64,000 nt of DNA from Picocystis sp. L7 (Eukaryota; Chlorophyta; Picocystophyceae; Picocystales; Picocystaceae): positions 620,001 through 684,000 of the forward strand of contig QXJR01000005.1 in the NCBI GenBank assembly GCA_020975725.1. The letters run 5' to 3'. This document shows positions 11,594 through 22,397 of the stretch, piece after piece; positions within the stretch are counted from its first letter, which is position 1; each line of letters starts with the position of its first letter. A model generated the notes under the pieces. The model was not told the origin of the DNA and did no database searches. It saw only the letters and a program-made list of their open reading frames with translations. The translations under genes and the position numbers were made by a program.

Positions 11594-14500
11594 CTAAGCA
11601 TGATTGAAATCATAAATGTAACTGATGGGGTCATAGAGCATAGTCTGAATTTCTGCCACGGTATGTGTTGATTCATATCCATCTGTCCATTGCACACGGC
11701 ATCTATTGTCATGCTTCTGGATCACTGTCCCCTGGTAGAATTCTGATTTGTCATCGGTGACATGGAAGAGGTCTTGTACCACGGCATGCAGCAGGTCAGC
11801 AGGTGGTTTGAACCGCGGTCGTTTACGGACTTGCATGGGCAGGTGGCTTGAGGTCCAGGTGTTGACCATGATGGGTGCAGGACTCTGCAAATATACCTGT
11901 TGTTTGTGCTGCTTAACATGCTGAAAGTTGTTCTGTGTTATATCTGTTTCTGGTATGCAGCCATTTGTTTCTTCCAATGAGAGGAATTCTTCCAAAAGAT
12001 AGCTTGTTTCATCGATCCACATGAACGGGGTCGAGACGGAGTCCGTTTGGACCCAATATCGAACGCTGGCTGCTGGGAACAACGAATAATCTCGCAACAA
12101 GTAACGGATGGTGTGATGAACTGGCTCCACTTGAGTGTCTGGAGGCAGTAATGCATGCTGCGGATGTCCTGAATGTGCAGGAAATACTGTGAGGTCCGAA
12201 TCCACCCATTTTTCCAAGCGGTCTGCATTAATACGATCAGAATATGGGGAGTTGTTGGGTAGCTCCAGGCGATACGCTCCTTTCCCCAACTCCTCTGCAA
12301 TGGTGAATGGACCTACATAGTAGGGATCGAGTTTGTGTTTGTCAGTAGGACTTTTGAGTCCATACTGAACCTTGACCAAATCTCCTGGCTTGAAGCTACG
12401 TGGCGTACGATTGTTTCGCAGTTCACGGAATGAATCTGCCTGTTTCTGCAACTTCTGCAGAATAGCTTTGTATACCTGTTGCTGTTGTTTCAGAAAGGTT
12501 TCAATACGATGATCGGTTGAACAAACAGATGTGTTTGCATAAGCATCCTGCATAGTGGGTAATTGCAGGTGCCAGGGTAATCTAGAGGGGCACCCATAAA
12601 CTGCAACAAACGGCGAAACCTTGGTGACAGCGTGCTCGCTGTCATTATATGCATGGGCAGCAGCCTGCAAGTAGTTGTCCCAGTTGCGGCGATCGTCGCA
12701 AGTTAGTCTCAAGGTCTGTAGCAAGGTTCGGTGTTGTCGTTCGGCTCCGCCCTGTGACTGTGAATGATATGGGCTACCTGTGGTATGTTGAACCCCGAGC
12801 GCAGAACAAAAGGCCCTAAATAATGAGCGGTAAGCTGGTCCATTATCTGTGTGGATCCTCTGTGGGGTGTGAAATTGATATATCAAACTGTCCATGATAC
12901 ACTGTGCTTGGCGGAATGCGCTCCAGGTGGTATGGATAGGAATATAGATCGCAAATTTGGTGAAACGATCAACGATTGTTAGTACTCCATTGTGGCCTTT
13001 GCTGGTAAGCGGGAGGCCTTCCACGACATCTAAGACCACAGTATGAAATGGATATGGGTAGAATGCTGTCTCTGGAAAGTATGGCTGGTGACGCGAGGCT
13101 GTACCTGGCTTTTGTAATTGACAGGTAGGACACCGCGCCACAAAATGCTGAATCTGGTTGTGCATATTCTTCCATCGGAAGTGCCGTTTCGCTGCTGCGT
13201 AAGTGCGAGCGGTTCCAAAGTGGGCGTGGTCATGCACCAGGTGCAAAAGGTCCTGACGGAGAGCGTCATCGGCTGGGACCCATACCACTGCTGGACCATC
13301 ATAGGAAGTAAAGCTATTAGCTGTTGGCTTGTCAAACAGCAGCCCATCTCTAACCTGCAGGTGATGGGGAGGACTGTTTACCATGGCCTTGTATTGAGAA
13401 TCTGATATTGCCGCTCTCTGCAATCTTTGGATGATAGGTGTGGCCTGTGAATCTGTGAGCATGGCTGCAACTTTGGAGGGGCTGCGAAGAACGCACACAG
13501 TCGGTGTATGACTGCGGCTAGCTAGCGGTCGAAGCGTCCCTGTGTGGTTCTGTAAAAAGGCAGTCAGCAAATTTGCAATCCACGCTACAGGAAAGGCATT
13601 GCCGCACATTCGATGGCGAGAGGCCTCTGAAACTTGGGCAGCAGCGGTGTCATTGGCCTCCATTCCAACTAAGCGCTCTTTTTCCTGAATCTGTAGTGGC
13701 CTCAATGTTCCATCAGAGTTTTGGACCCAGGTAGACCGACTTCGGTCGCTGTGCGATTTGTGGGAGGCCATCAAGGTGGGGCACTTTGTAATAGGTTGCC
13801 CCAGTTCGTCGGTAGGCACAGTAGATCCGGGTGTTAAGCAGTCTTGCCATAGAACGGGGAGGTCCTGCAGGGGTAACAATTCTGAAGGGTTAGGCAGGGA
13901 GGTCCAGCAGTAACGGACGCGTCTCTGCGGGCAGCATTGTGCCAAATCATGTAAAAGTGGCTCTCCTAACATGTCACTAATCTGCTTGAAATCAGCCCCC
14001 AAATGCCCCGCAAAGGGGGTACATTCAATGATGTAGCTTGGGTGGCCCAGTCGCTCCAGCAAGCGATGAGCGGAGGTAAACAGTTCTCGATGGTCGCGTA
14101 AGCCATAGCTCGGATGATCCTTTGAATTATTGGCCTTGGAAAAGGGCTGGCATGGAACGCCAGCGATGACCAAGTCTACTGGAGGCAGTTTGCGGCGGTC
14201 CGTTAGTAGGCGGACATCGTTACCATAACGAAAAATGTCGGTCCGCGAGAAAAGGCCAGGTCGGTCAAGACTGACATCTGCAAAGACGCGTTGAATGACT
14301 TGGCGTGCGTCGTGATCGAGTTCTACTGCGATGTAATCAATCTGTAATGTAGCACCAGGGGGAACTAGATGCCACAGGGCCCGTAACACGGTACCCATTC
14401 CTGCACACACATCCAGGATTTTGACAATGGGCTGTTTGTCTTGACTGCTGTGCCTAGAAAGGTAGTCTGCAGTAATGTTTTCGGGACCCGGGCGATAGTG

Positions 14501-16620
14501 AACTTCGAACGGTGCGAAGTACGATAATTTAGCTATCCAGCGCTGATCGCGTGGACTTAATTGTTCTGATGACTTGCTCTGAAGATACATGCTGGCCCGG
14601 TTATCGGTGATAACTGAAAACTGTTGTCCAAATAGTAGGTGACGCCAATGCTGGAGCGCATAAACGATAGCGCAGGTCTCTTTCTCTGCTGGATGATAGT
14701 TTTTCTGGGCAGAATTGAATTTTTGGACCAAAACTCCACAGGTTTCCATTGATTTGTGGAAACATCTTGTAACAGGACGGCCCCCATACCGTGATCTGAT
14801 ACATCTGTCTCGATGCGGATGGGGCGGTCCGCGTGGAAAAGCTGTAGCACTGGCCTGGAAGTGAGTAACTGTACCAGTTGAGTGAAGGCAGCATCATGCT
14901 GTGGTTTCCAGTAATGCTGAAAGTCGTGTTTATACTGTTTACGACTGAGCTCTGTGAGTGGGGCTGCAATGTCTGAATAATTCTGCACGAAGCGCATGTA
15001 AAACTGGCAGAGGCCTAGGAAGGCCAAATTCTGCTTGTGGGTTGTTGGTTTGGGGAATTTCTCGATCCGCGAAACCAAGTGGTCAGCACATGTTAGTTGT
15101 CCTTCGCGAATGCGGAAGCCAACCCACTCCAGGGTGCGATGAAAGAAGAAGCATTTCGATCGCTTAAGTCGGATGTCACTTTGCTGGCAGGTGTCCAAGA
15201 ATTGCTCAAGGTGTGCAAAATGTTCTGGGATGTTGGCAGAATGGACCAAGATGTCATCCATGTATACCTTCAGAAAAGGTAAGGTACCGAAGATTCGGTT
15301 CATCATGCGTTGAAACATGGCTGGAGCATTAGCGAGCCCCATCGGCATAACCCGCCATACGTAACTCCCGAACGGGGTCACAACAGCAGTCTTCTCCACG
15401 TCGGCCGGGTTCATCGGCACCTGGTGGAAACCATCCAGGGCATCCACTGACGAAAAGACATGGGACCCTTGTAAATTCTGCAGGTGGTCATCAATGCGGG
15501 GTAACGGGTAGCGGTCCTTGATTGTTGCCGCGTTAAGCAGCCTATAATCAAAGACAACTCTCCAGCCCCCATCCTTCTTTGGTATAAGCAGCACAGGTGC
15601 CCCCCAACTGGATCCAGCGCAGATGTCCATCTTCCCCGCGTCAACGTACTCCGTAAGCAGTTCACGTAGAGCTTCTTGCTGTTGCGGTGACAAGCGGTAG
15701 TAGTTGCGGTGTACAGGTTGTGTGCCTGGTTCCACATTAATATTGAAAGACTCCCCAGGTGTCCGTTGAGGGGGAATCGAGGTTCGTTTCTCGAAGCAAG
15801 ACTTGTATTGTAATAGAAGTCTGTCCAAGTGCTCCTGATCATCAGGGCTTAGCTTGTAAGCTTCGCTGAGCTGGCTGCGGAAACTGGCCAGATCCTGTTC
15901 CTCGCTCGTCAACTCAAATGTTGAGTCCAGGGGCTGTACCATTAAAAAGAGACACTCAGTTGACTGTAGAGCTTCCTTCACCTCTGATGGGGGTACAATC
16001 AGGTCCAGTTTACGGGCTTTGATGAATGACTCATCGCCCTGGACTCGATGAACAGAACCCGCTGGATCGCGGAGTTCCATATACTGCTGCTGCCAGTTGA
16101 GCTGCAGCAGATACTTATGACAGAAATCGACGCCGAGTACGCAACTGAAGGTTTCGATTGGCGCAACTCCAAAAGTGTGGGTTGCCTGAAAAGTATCGAT
16201 GGTCAGCAGGACTTCGATTACTGGCGCTTGGTATGTCTCTGTTCCTACAGCCAGGCTGAAATTGAAGAAGTGTCCAGTAGGCTTCCAATTCTGCAGGGCA
16301 GGATCTTGATGTTTGAGTTGTTGAAAGGCTTGGGTACTCAAGAAGGAGTTGCTCGCAAGCGTGTCCACATAAGCTTGAGTCTGCAATGTGGGAACCTCGG
16401 TGTTTCCCAGGTAGCATCTCGCCGTGAGAAATTCACAGCGAGGACGGGGATTGGGTGATGCTCTGAGGGATACCACTTGGCCTGGATATAAATTTGTATG
16501 GCTTGCTGTCTCCATGCATGCACCAGGTGGTGGTTCTTCTCCCGGCTCCATCCTGACAGCCCCAACTGTCAGGTGGAGCCCCTTTAGTTTTTTGGAGACA
16601 TGGGGGACGAATGACGGCAT
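11594..16620 (-). CDS. Element A Pol polyprotein region
   Basis: Domains in order on the minus strand: a retropepsin-like protease ([12 protein letters not shown], then [17 protein letters not shown]); reverse transcriptase ([39 protein letters not shown]); RNase H ([34 protein letters not shown]); C5 methyltransferase (separate entry); integrase with HDHAHFG and CPTCQLQ zinc ligands and a DDE core ([29 protein letters not shown]); a GPY/F module ([25 protein letters not shown]); and a C-terminal WTDG-containing module at about 11597-11782. The region looks nearly whole, with at most about one break. Pol would be made by shifting out of the gag frame in a short overlap. Confidence 0.92.
11597..11782 (-). 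other. C-terminal Tudor/SH3-like module of element A Pol
   Basis: The last 62 residues contain QGTVIQK, then CRVQWTDG, then a short helix ending in MLYDP. This is the strand pattern of a Tudor, Agenet or chromo-barrel type reader. Elements B and E have the same module. Many Ty3/gypsy integrases end in a chromodomain that guides insertion, and this module sits in that position. The fold is inferred from pattern only. Confidence 0.45.
13535..14428 (-). CDS. Element A C5 cytosine DNA methyltransferase domain
   Basis: The domain is about 300 residues and would transfer a methyl group from AdoMet to C5 of cytosine in DNA. Motifs seen in order: [63 protein letters not shown] with the catalytic Cys; [60 protein letters not shown]. 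The motif VIII form ([11 protein letters not shown]) and the compact size recall DNMT3-type enzymes more than bacterial Dcm, but only a tree can settle that. It sits between RNase H (DYLSRHSSQ) and the integrase. All catalytic motifs are present and uninterrupted. Methyltransferase-bearing retroelements are known in dinoflagellates and Klebsormidium. Confidence 0.92.
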
Positions 16621-17879
16621 TGTTTTGCATCATGTCCATAACGGCGGCATCGCAAACATAGGGAATTGGCAGTACACTGTTTTTGCTGATCTGGAGAGAG
16701 AGTGGCTCCCAAAGGGAGGTCCTTCAAGTCTGTTTGGACCCTGACGATGCGTTCTTGAAGTTCCTTGGAGAGGTCAGCAAACCTTTTGGCGATGCGGCCA
16801 GCAGGGGTAGTTGCTGCCCTCTTTGATGTAGGATCAGAATGGGGCATCGCACGGATGGTGGCGGTCGATGTTGTGCGGACCGTATTGGCTCCTGTAAGCT
16901 TGTTGCTGCGGGCTGCAGCTTTGGCCCGTTCTCGTTCTTCAGCCTCTACCTTCAAGGCGGCGGCACAGACCCCCCAGGGGGACATGTCCGGAGCGCGTCC
17001 AAGTTCCACTAGCAACTGAAAGTGTTGTTCTATTTTGTTGCTCATCGAGTAAGGTAGGCCGACACGCAGTTTCGTGGCGATGTCGCATTCGCTGATTTTC
17101 ATGCACGTAGGGTCTGTGCTCATGTTTACCACAAAACTCAGCAAGAGTAGCCGATTCAAGAATTTCACCACGTCTTCCTTGATCGGGTGCATGCGGGCGC
17201 GCTGAAATTCCTTCCACGCATCCGGCCCAGGATCGCGTCGCTGAAATGTTTCTTTCAACAAATCATAGAGAGCCGGAAGATGCGATACGCGATTCTTGTC
17301 ACCCATTATGATGTTGTCCATCATGATTCTTGCGGTTCCGCTCAATGTTTGGAGGGCAAGCACAACTTGTTGGGTATCGTTCAAGGCGTAACCTTGTACC
17401 CAGCAGGACACTTCACGATACCAATGAGTAAGTGAATATGGGTCATGGGTGAGTTCGGCACCTGAGAATGACTTGGGCTTCGTGAGCGTCACACCTTGCA
17501 AGCGTTGCGAGGCTCCCATGGCTTGGTACATATTAGTGAGGGAATGCAACCCTTTCTCGGAGAGGGGATGCACCGCAAGAGGAACGTGCTCTGCTGGTTT
17601 TAAGTCTTGGTCTGATGGTTCTTGCGGAGGAGCCTCATGTGGAAGCTCCTCTTCTTCCTCTTGCGCTTCATTTTCCACGGGGTCTCCGCCAACGGGCGGT
17701 GCATCAACAACTCCATGTCCGGTAAGGGAAAGCGTACGAAGTTGTTCGAGCTCACTTTCTAGCAACGAATTCCTCGCTTCGAGGTCTTTCCGACCTTCTT
17801 TCTCTCTTTCGAGCTCCTCTCTCATTCGTTGAAAACGGGTGAGGGTCCCCAAAGGGACATCTTCTTCAACATCACTCAT
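16584..17879 (-). CDS. Element A Gag protein with zinc knuckle
   Basis: The intact 431-residue ORF starts just inside the 5' LTR. It opens with a coiled coil (FQRMREELEREKEGRKDLEARN), continues through an acidic linker and a gag capsid-like core (DPYSLTHWYREVSCWVQGYA, then WKEFQRARMHPIKEDVVKFLNRLLLL), and ends with a CCHC zinc knuckle ([16 protein letters not shown]). It would assemble particles around the element RNA. It overlaps the start of pol by 37 bases (16584-16620), pol being in the -1 frame, which suggests the usual gag-pol frameshift. Elements B and G have clearly related Gags. Confidence 0.9.
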   Translation of the reverse strand: MSDVEEDVPLGTLTRFQRMREELEREKEGRKDLEARNSLLESELEQLRTLSLTGHGVVDAPPVGGDPVENEAQEEEEELPHEAPPQEPSDQDLKPAEHVPLAVHPLSEKGLHSLTNMYQAMGASQRLQGVTLTKPKSFSGAELTHDPYSLTHWYREVSCWVQGYALNDTQQVVLALQTLSGTARIMMDNIIMGDKNRVSHLPALYDLLKETFQRRDPGPDAWKEFQRARMHPIKEDVVKFLNRLLLLSFVVNMSTDPTCMKISECDIATKLRVGLPYSMSNKIEQHFQLLVELGRAPDMSPWGVCAAALKVEAEERERAKAAARSNKLTGANTVRTTSTATIRAMPHSDPTSKRAATTPAGRIAKRFADLSKELQERIVRVQTDLKDLPLGATLSPDQQKQCTANSLCLRCRRYGHDAKQCRHSSPMSPKN

Positions 17880-17901
17880 CGGTGGGTGATGGCTTCGACA
17901 A

Positions 17902-18423
17902 TGTAGCGTCCGACTGATGTGGCACGTGCTCAGGGTCTCACCAGCACCGAAAAGAGCGTCGTTTGAAGGTGGCGAAGTGGAGGAGGCGTTGGGAAGGCGG
18001 TAGCTCTTCCGAAAGAAAGCAAGTGAACTAAAGAGACAAGGGGAGGGACCTAGGGGTCTACCTCTCTCTCAACCGCCCTTGAGCGGTTGAAGACAGCCTG
18101 GCGGGGCTCCCCAACTGCCCACGTGGGGGGCGGGCGATGCATTGGATGGTCCCGAAGGGTCGTTTCCAAGCGACCCTGGCCTGTCCGTCGCATCGCCACC
18201 GTTGAGTTGCCCCAGCCCTACCTTCTAGAAGGGATTGAGGGAAGGGATTCCAAACACCACAACCCTTCAATCCCGGTCTGTTCCGTTCGAGTCCTCGATA
18301 GGGAGGTCCCTTAGTAAGGGGCGAGTCCCCTTACTACAAGGGTTCTGACCGGACCAGGTCTCGACCCAACTTGGAGAGGGGTTCGAAGGGGCCCTCTCAT
18401 GGATAGGGCCTCTAGGGCCTACA
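17902..18423 (-). repeat. Element A 5' LTR
   Basis: The 522-bp sequence pairs with 11041-11562 and is followed by the atca target duplication. The TTCTAGAA palindrome is at 18223-18230. The internal region starts with TTGTCGAAGCC; a closely similar TGTCGAAGCC follows the element B 5' LTR and may be the tRNA primer site. Confidence 0.95.
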
Positions 18424-18427
18424 ATCA

Positions 18428-18839
18428 TTGTAGGGCGAGGAAGGGTCTGAGATCATTCCGGGGCGAAGAAGAGATTCTGCCCCGGAATCACGCTCCTCGG
18501 CACGGGGCTATGACGGGTAATCCCATGGAAACAGGTTCGCCATCGTTGCAATTCCGGTGTGGGAGGAGTTTTCACATGGCGGCCCTTAGCGTTACCATGA
18601 TGCATGCGAGTGGGGTGCCAGGTTGTCTTGGCCATCAAAGGGGCAGTACTTATGCCATCATTGCTTCGTAATACATCAGAATCACTTTGCTTTGAGAGTC
18701 AGAGGCGTTCACTTGCCGTTCACTCGAGAGAAAAGGAGTGTAGCAACACCGTGTGGGATTGCTCTATGGACGTGAGCCTCTGCTTTGCTCACTCCACGGA
18801 CGCTTGCGCCAGAGTGGTAGAGGAGGGACAATGCGTCGT
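18428..18839. other. No recognisable feature
   Basis: Unique-looking sequence lies between element A and the 66-bp minisatellite. ORFs here are short or are extensions of the repeat. Confidence 0.4.
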
Positions 18840-19235
18840 CTCGTTCTCTCGAGTCCAGTCCATTCCATGGGCTTTTGTGGGAGAGAAGGGACAAGAGAAC
18901 ATGTTGTGCTTCTCACGAGTCCAGTCCATTCCATGGGCTTTTGTGGGAGAGAAGGGACAAGAAAAGATGTTGTGCTTCTCACGAGTCAAGTCCATTCCAT
19001 GGGCTTTTGTGGGAGAGAAGGGACAAGAAAACGTGTTGTGCTTCTCACGAGTCCAGTCCATTCCATGGGCTTCTGTGGGAGAGAAGGGACAAGAAAAGAT
19101 GTTGTGCTTCTCACGAGTCCACTCCATTCCATGGGCCTTTGTGGTAAAGAAGGGACAAGAATTGATATTGTCGTTATCTCGAGCCGAGTCCATTCCGTGG
19201 GTCTTTGTATGAGAGAAGGGACAAGGACTGCATAA
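18840..19235 (+). repeat. 66-bp minisatellite, about six units
   Basis: Six tandem units of 66 bp share the core CGAGTCCAGTCCATTCCATG followed by a GGGAGAGAAGGGACAAGA-like stretch. The last two units are more diverged. Because 66 is a multiple of three, ORFs run through the array in several frames on both strands; I treat these as artefacts. The array lies beside an E-type LTR remnant, as does the 62-bp array at 39832. Confidence 0.85.
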
Positions 19236-19454
19236 GTGGCTTTGTCGCGTTGAGTTTCCTCCATGGTTAGCGCAAAAGTTGTACTTGCTTTCCTGCAAGG
19301 ACTTTGACGCGTAGGCTTTCTTAGTTTTAAGTTTTTTCTTGGCATGATTCTTGTTATTATCGTTGGGTTGGCACGCAAGTTCTTTTTCTCTTTTATTTCA
19401 ATTTCTTGCGTCCATTTTAGCCTCGAATGGAGCGTGTAGGGATATTATTGTCTC

Positions 19455-20065
19455 ATTGTTCTTAGTTTCACAATTCAAAGTACATAGATACACCGTATGG
19501 TCATCCGCCTGTGGTTGAGCCACGTATTTATCCGGTTCATCGGCCACAGAGCCCTCATTAGAAACGGGGACAAACCGGTCCCTATTCGGGTTAGTCCTGG
19601 CCCTCCATCCGCCTAGGGACATGGCTAAGGAGGACGTCCCAGTGAGGAGCAGGCGTAGGCATGTCTCCTGAGTCCATGTAGAGCCCCCAATGCCTCTCTA
19701 GTACCTCCTGATAGGTAGCGAGATGCCGCAACCGAAAGAACCAAGGAGACTTTGGCCAATGTTGAGCAATCATGGTCACAAGGGCTCTTGGTTCGGCCTC
19801 GAGCTTGCCCACCACGGAATCTATGAGGCAACAAGGTAGGTGTGCCCACAAGTTGCCGAGACTAGCCCATTCTTGGGCGAGAGCATTTGTCTCCCGTGTG
19901 AAAGAAGGCCTACCATTGGACGTTGTGTGCGGATGCAAACAAGTCCCAAGTAAATTGCCCGAACATAACTGAGAACCTCTCAAAAGCCTTGCGATTGAGG
20001 GAGTATTCCTCATTGTCAAAGGATTATTTCGGCAAGGCATGTGTCTCGAGACGGCTGGGTGCAAC
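19455..20065 (-). repeat. Diverged E-family LTR remnant with conserved ORF
   Basis: The stretch matches the element E LTR from the AGCCACGTATTTATCC block to the ...GGGTGCAACA end. No partner LTR is in the window. On the minus strand 19591-20067 is open and encodes FTRETNALAQEWASLGNLW, CLIDSVVGKLEAEPRALVT and HWDVLLSHVPRRMEGQD, almost the same protein as the E LTR although the DNA is clearly diverged. See the Dam/DIRS-like domain entry at 42549. Confidence 0.7.
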
Positions 20066-20406
20066 ACGGAGAAGAAGCGTCTACGTGATTTCGGAAGGAA
20101 AGGGAAGACTCAAAGCGCACCCATGCCACTCTCTCAGACAGGCGATAAAGTGGTGCACTGTACGCGCTCATAGCTTCCAAGGACGTTTGAATCCTCGTTC
20201 GTGCGTTCGAAGGATATCGTTCACCACGTCACGTTCCACCATGTTGACTAAAAATAGTTTTCCTACACTTCTTTTATTTGCCCATCAAGTGGTGATGTTG
20301 TCCGCATGATCGCTTGTATCCATTGTGGTCCCCTTGTTGCTGATGAGGTACATGAGCTTCGAACCTTCATGTATCTGCACTTTGTGATGAAGTGGAAATA
20401 AAGTAC
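20066..20406. other. No recognisable feature
   Basis: I see no gene, repeat or retroelement motif between the E-type remnant and the possible copia LTR. Confidence 0.4.
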
Positions 20407-20963
20407 TGTTAGAGGAATTCGTATTTTGCAACATATTCTTTTCCCTTCCGATTTCACCCGCTTTCCGAAAAAAAAGGACAAGGCCAAAGAGGAATTCGGA
20501 TTTCTCTCCCGAAAGAAACTGCGCTACCCGGCGACCCCTTCCTTTGGGACGATTGTAAGGACGTACGCGAACAGTTCTGAACGTAAGGATGGTCTAGTTA
20601 TGGCGCGAACGACCGGGATACTGGGTTCCACGGGGACATGCCTTTTAATTAAAAGGGAACAATTCATTGAAAGGTACGTGCAGGACCAGTTCTATGGAGT
20701 TTTTTCTTAGAGGGACAAGTCGTGCAGGTCGTCCCTTCCGACCAGGACAGCCGCACGTTCGACCGCGGCTGTGGATAGGATACCCTATCCACAATGCCAC
20801 GTAGGCATTGTGGCGGCTGTGAGGGCCCAAGGGGCCACGCCTTGAATGCATGCCACACACTCTTTCCAACCTCGCTCCTTTGTGCACCTCCGTGCTCCGA
20901 ACTCCCAAGGACCTTCACGAACCCATGTCCTCCAACGCTGCCTGTTAACCTTGCGGTTTAACA
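20407..20963 (+). repeat. Possible 5' LTR of a truncated copia element
   Basis: The 557-bp stretch begins tgttagagg and ends ggtttaaca, an inverted TGTTA pair, and ends about 57 bp before a copia gag start. There is no second copy in the window, so the ends are a guess. Confidence 0.35.
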
Positions 20964-21020
20964 GCAGATCCTTTCAACAGGTTAAGAGCCTCGAAGCCTC
21001 ACCGAGAGAGATCAGAAGCC

Positions 21021-22390
21021 ATGTCAAACTCAATGGTGGACAACTTCGGAGTCCCAGAATTGGACTCTCACAATTGGACCACATGGTCCGTCCGCATGCA
21101 ATCAAGTTTGGTCATTTCTGACCTTTGGGATGTTACTCAAAGTGAACCGGTGTACTCCACAAATGACACCACTCAATTCACGGACCAAGATAAATGGTAA
21201 TTCAGCTCGGTTTCCAAAGCAAAAGGAAAAATTTTGCTTCGAGTGTCAAACAAGCTCCTCCCACATGTGATCGATTGCGAAACATCACATCAAGTGTGGG
21301 CGAAGCTTCAGCATCCTTATAGACAAAAGTCTATTCAGCAAACCATCTCTCTTCAAAAGCAATTTCACAATCTTCGAAAACTCGACGTGGAGGACATCGA
21401 GTCCTACGTGAACCGGGCCATGGAGTTGGCCAACATGTTGCGGGAGACCGGCAATCCCGTTACGGACTCCGTTGTGGCCATTGCCATTCTTTCTGGACTT
21501 CCACCAAGCTACAATATTGTGTGCACTGTCCTGGAGAATAACGGCATCGAACCTACCGTGGACCTCGTGCGAAACGCACTCATTCGGCATGAGTTGCATA
21601 ATTCCAGGTCAAAGAGCCTCTATAGTGGCTCACAAACCTCCTCACCACTGGAGAGGGTGATTTTCTGCAAGTACTGCAAGAGGCAAGGTCACACAGTTGA
21701 CAACTGCCACAAACTTCAAGAGAAACGGGCAAGGGAGAAGGCAGCAAGTTTGTTGACCACCACAGCCAATGACCGTCTCAACGACACACCGCCCCTCGAT
21801 ACCAACAGCCCTTGCGATGGAATGGCCTTTTCTATGGTCAATCAGGTCAGCCATATGCTCAAGACCACCAGCAAAATTGAAGGAGGTCCGTCTCAGCCCT
21901 GGATCGTTGATTCAGGAGCCTCTTATCACATGACAGGAGATTTGGGTCTCCTTGAACAAGGGAACACGGACCTTCATATCTCAGACATCATGACCGCGGA
22001 CGGGACTGTGCTGTCGAGTCGATTCAAGGGGACAGTTCATATTACAACTCCAGATGGAACAAACATTCGACTGCTGAATGTCTTGTTCATCCCTGGCTTG
22101 GCGCACAACCTCATCTCGGTCAAGGCAGCCATGGAAGCCGGTGCCGATTTCCAGTTTTCGAAGGGTCACTGTCGAATCTCCTTGGCAAGAAGGGTCCTGG
22201 ACGCCCCCTTGTGCCCCGGAAACGTTTTCGCCCTTTCTGCCCCAGCGCAACTCTGGCACGAACGACTGGGGCATGCCAGCGAGGAAAAACTACGGCTCTT
22301 GGGTCTACCCCACAAATTGGATCGCCCCTATACCCCTTGTATACAGGCCAAACAGTGCAGTAAACTATACAAACCGAGTGTGTACGAATC
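21021..22390 (+). pseudogene. Truncated Ty1/copia retrotransposon: gag, protease, start of integrase
   Basis: A copia Gag starts at 21021 (VPELDSHNWTTWSVRMQSS). It continues with the UBN2-type gag helices (SHQVWAKLQHPYRQKSIQQT, VEDIESYVNRAMELANML), a CCHC knuckle (CKYCKRQGHTVDNCHK), the copia protease (PWIVDSGASYHMTG) and the integrase zinc region (WHERLGHASEEKLRLLGLPH). Similarity stops near 22390, where a piggyBac-like element begins. Reverse transcriptase and RNase H are absent. The fragment is related to copia element F but distinct. It is broken and truncated. Confidence 0.85.
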
Positions 22391-22397
22391 CCGATGT

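Larger units (their letters stand above)
11041..18423 (-). mobile_element. Element A: young Ty3/gypsy retrotransposon with cytosine methyltransferase
   Basis: This is a 7,383-bp element bounded by 522-bp LTRs (TGTA...TACA) and flanked by the 4-bp direct repeat atca (11037-11040 and 18424-18427). I find one difference between the two LTRs, so it is very young. Minus-strand order: gag, protease, reverse transcriptase, RNase H, C5 methyltransferase, integrase, GPY/F module, Tudor-like tail. A purine tract (ACCAGGAGAA) abuts the 3' LTR. It looks nearly whole, with at most about one break. Gag and pol overlap in a shifted frame, as is usual in this family. Confidence 0.95.

Noticed and set aside
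13535-14428. Bacterial restriction-modification methyltransferase or contamination
   Set aside because: The domain is continuous with retrotransposon RNase H and integrase and occurs in three elements at the same place.
18604-19298. Long ORFs on both strands with repeated FSRVQSIPWAFVGEKGQE-like units
   Set aside because: They are a by-product of the 66-bp tandem array, whose period is a multiple of three; several frames are open at once.
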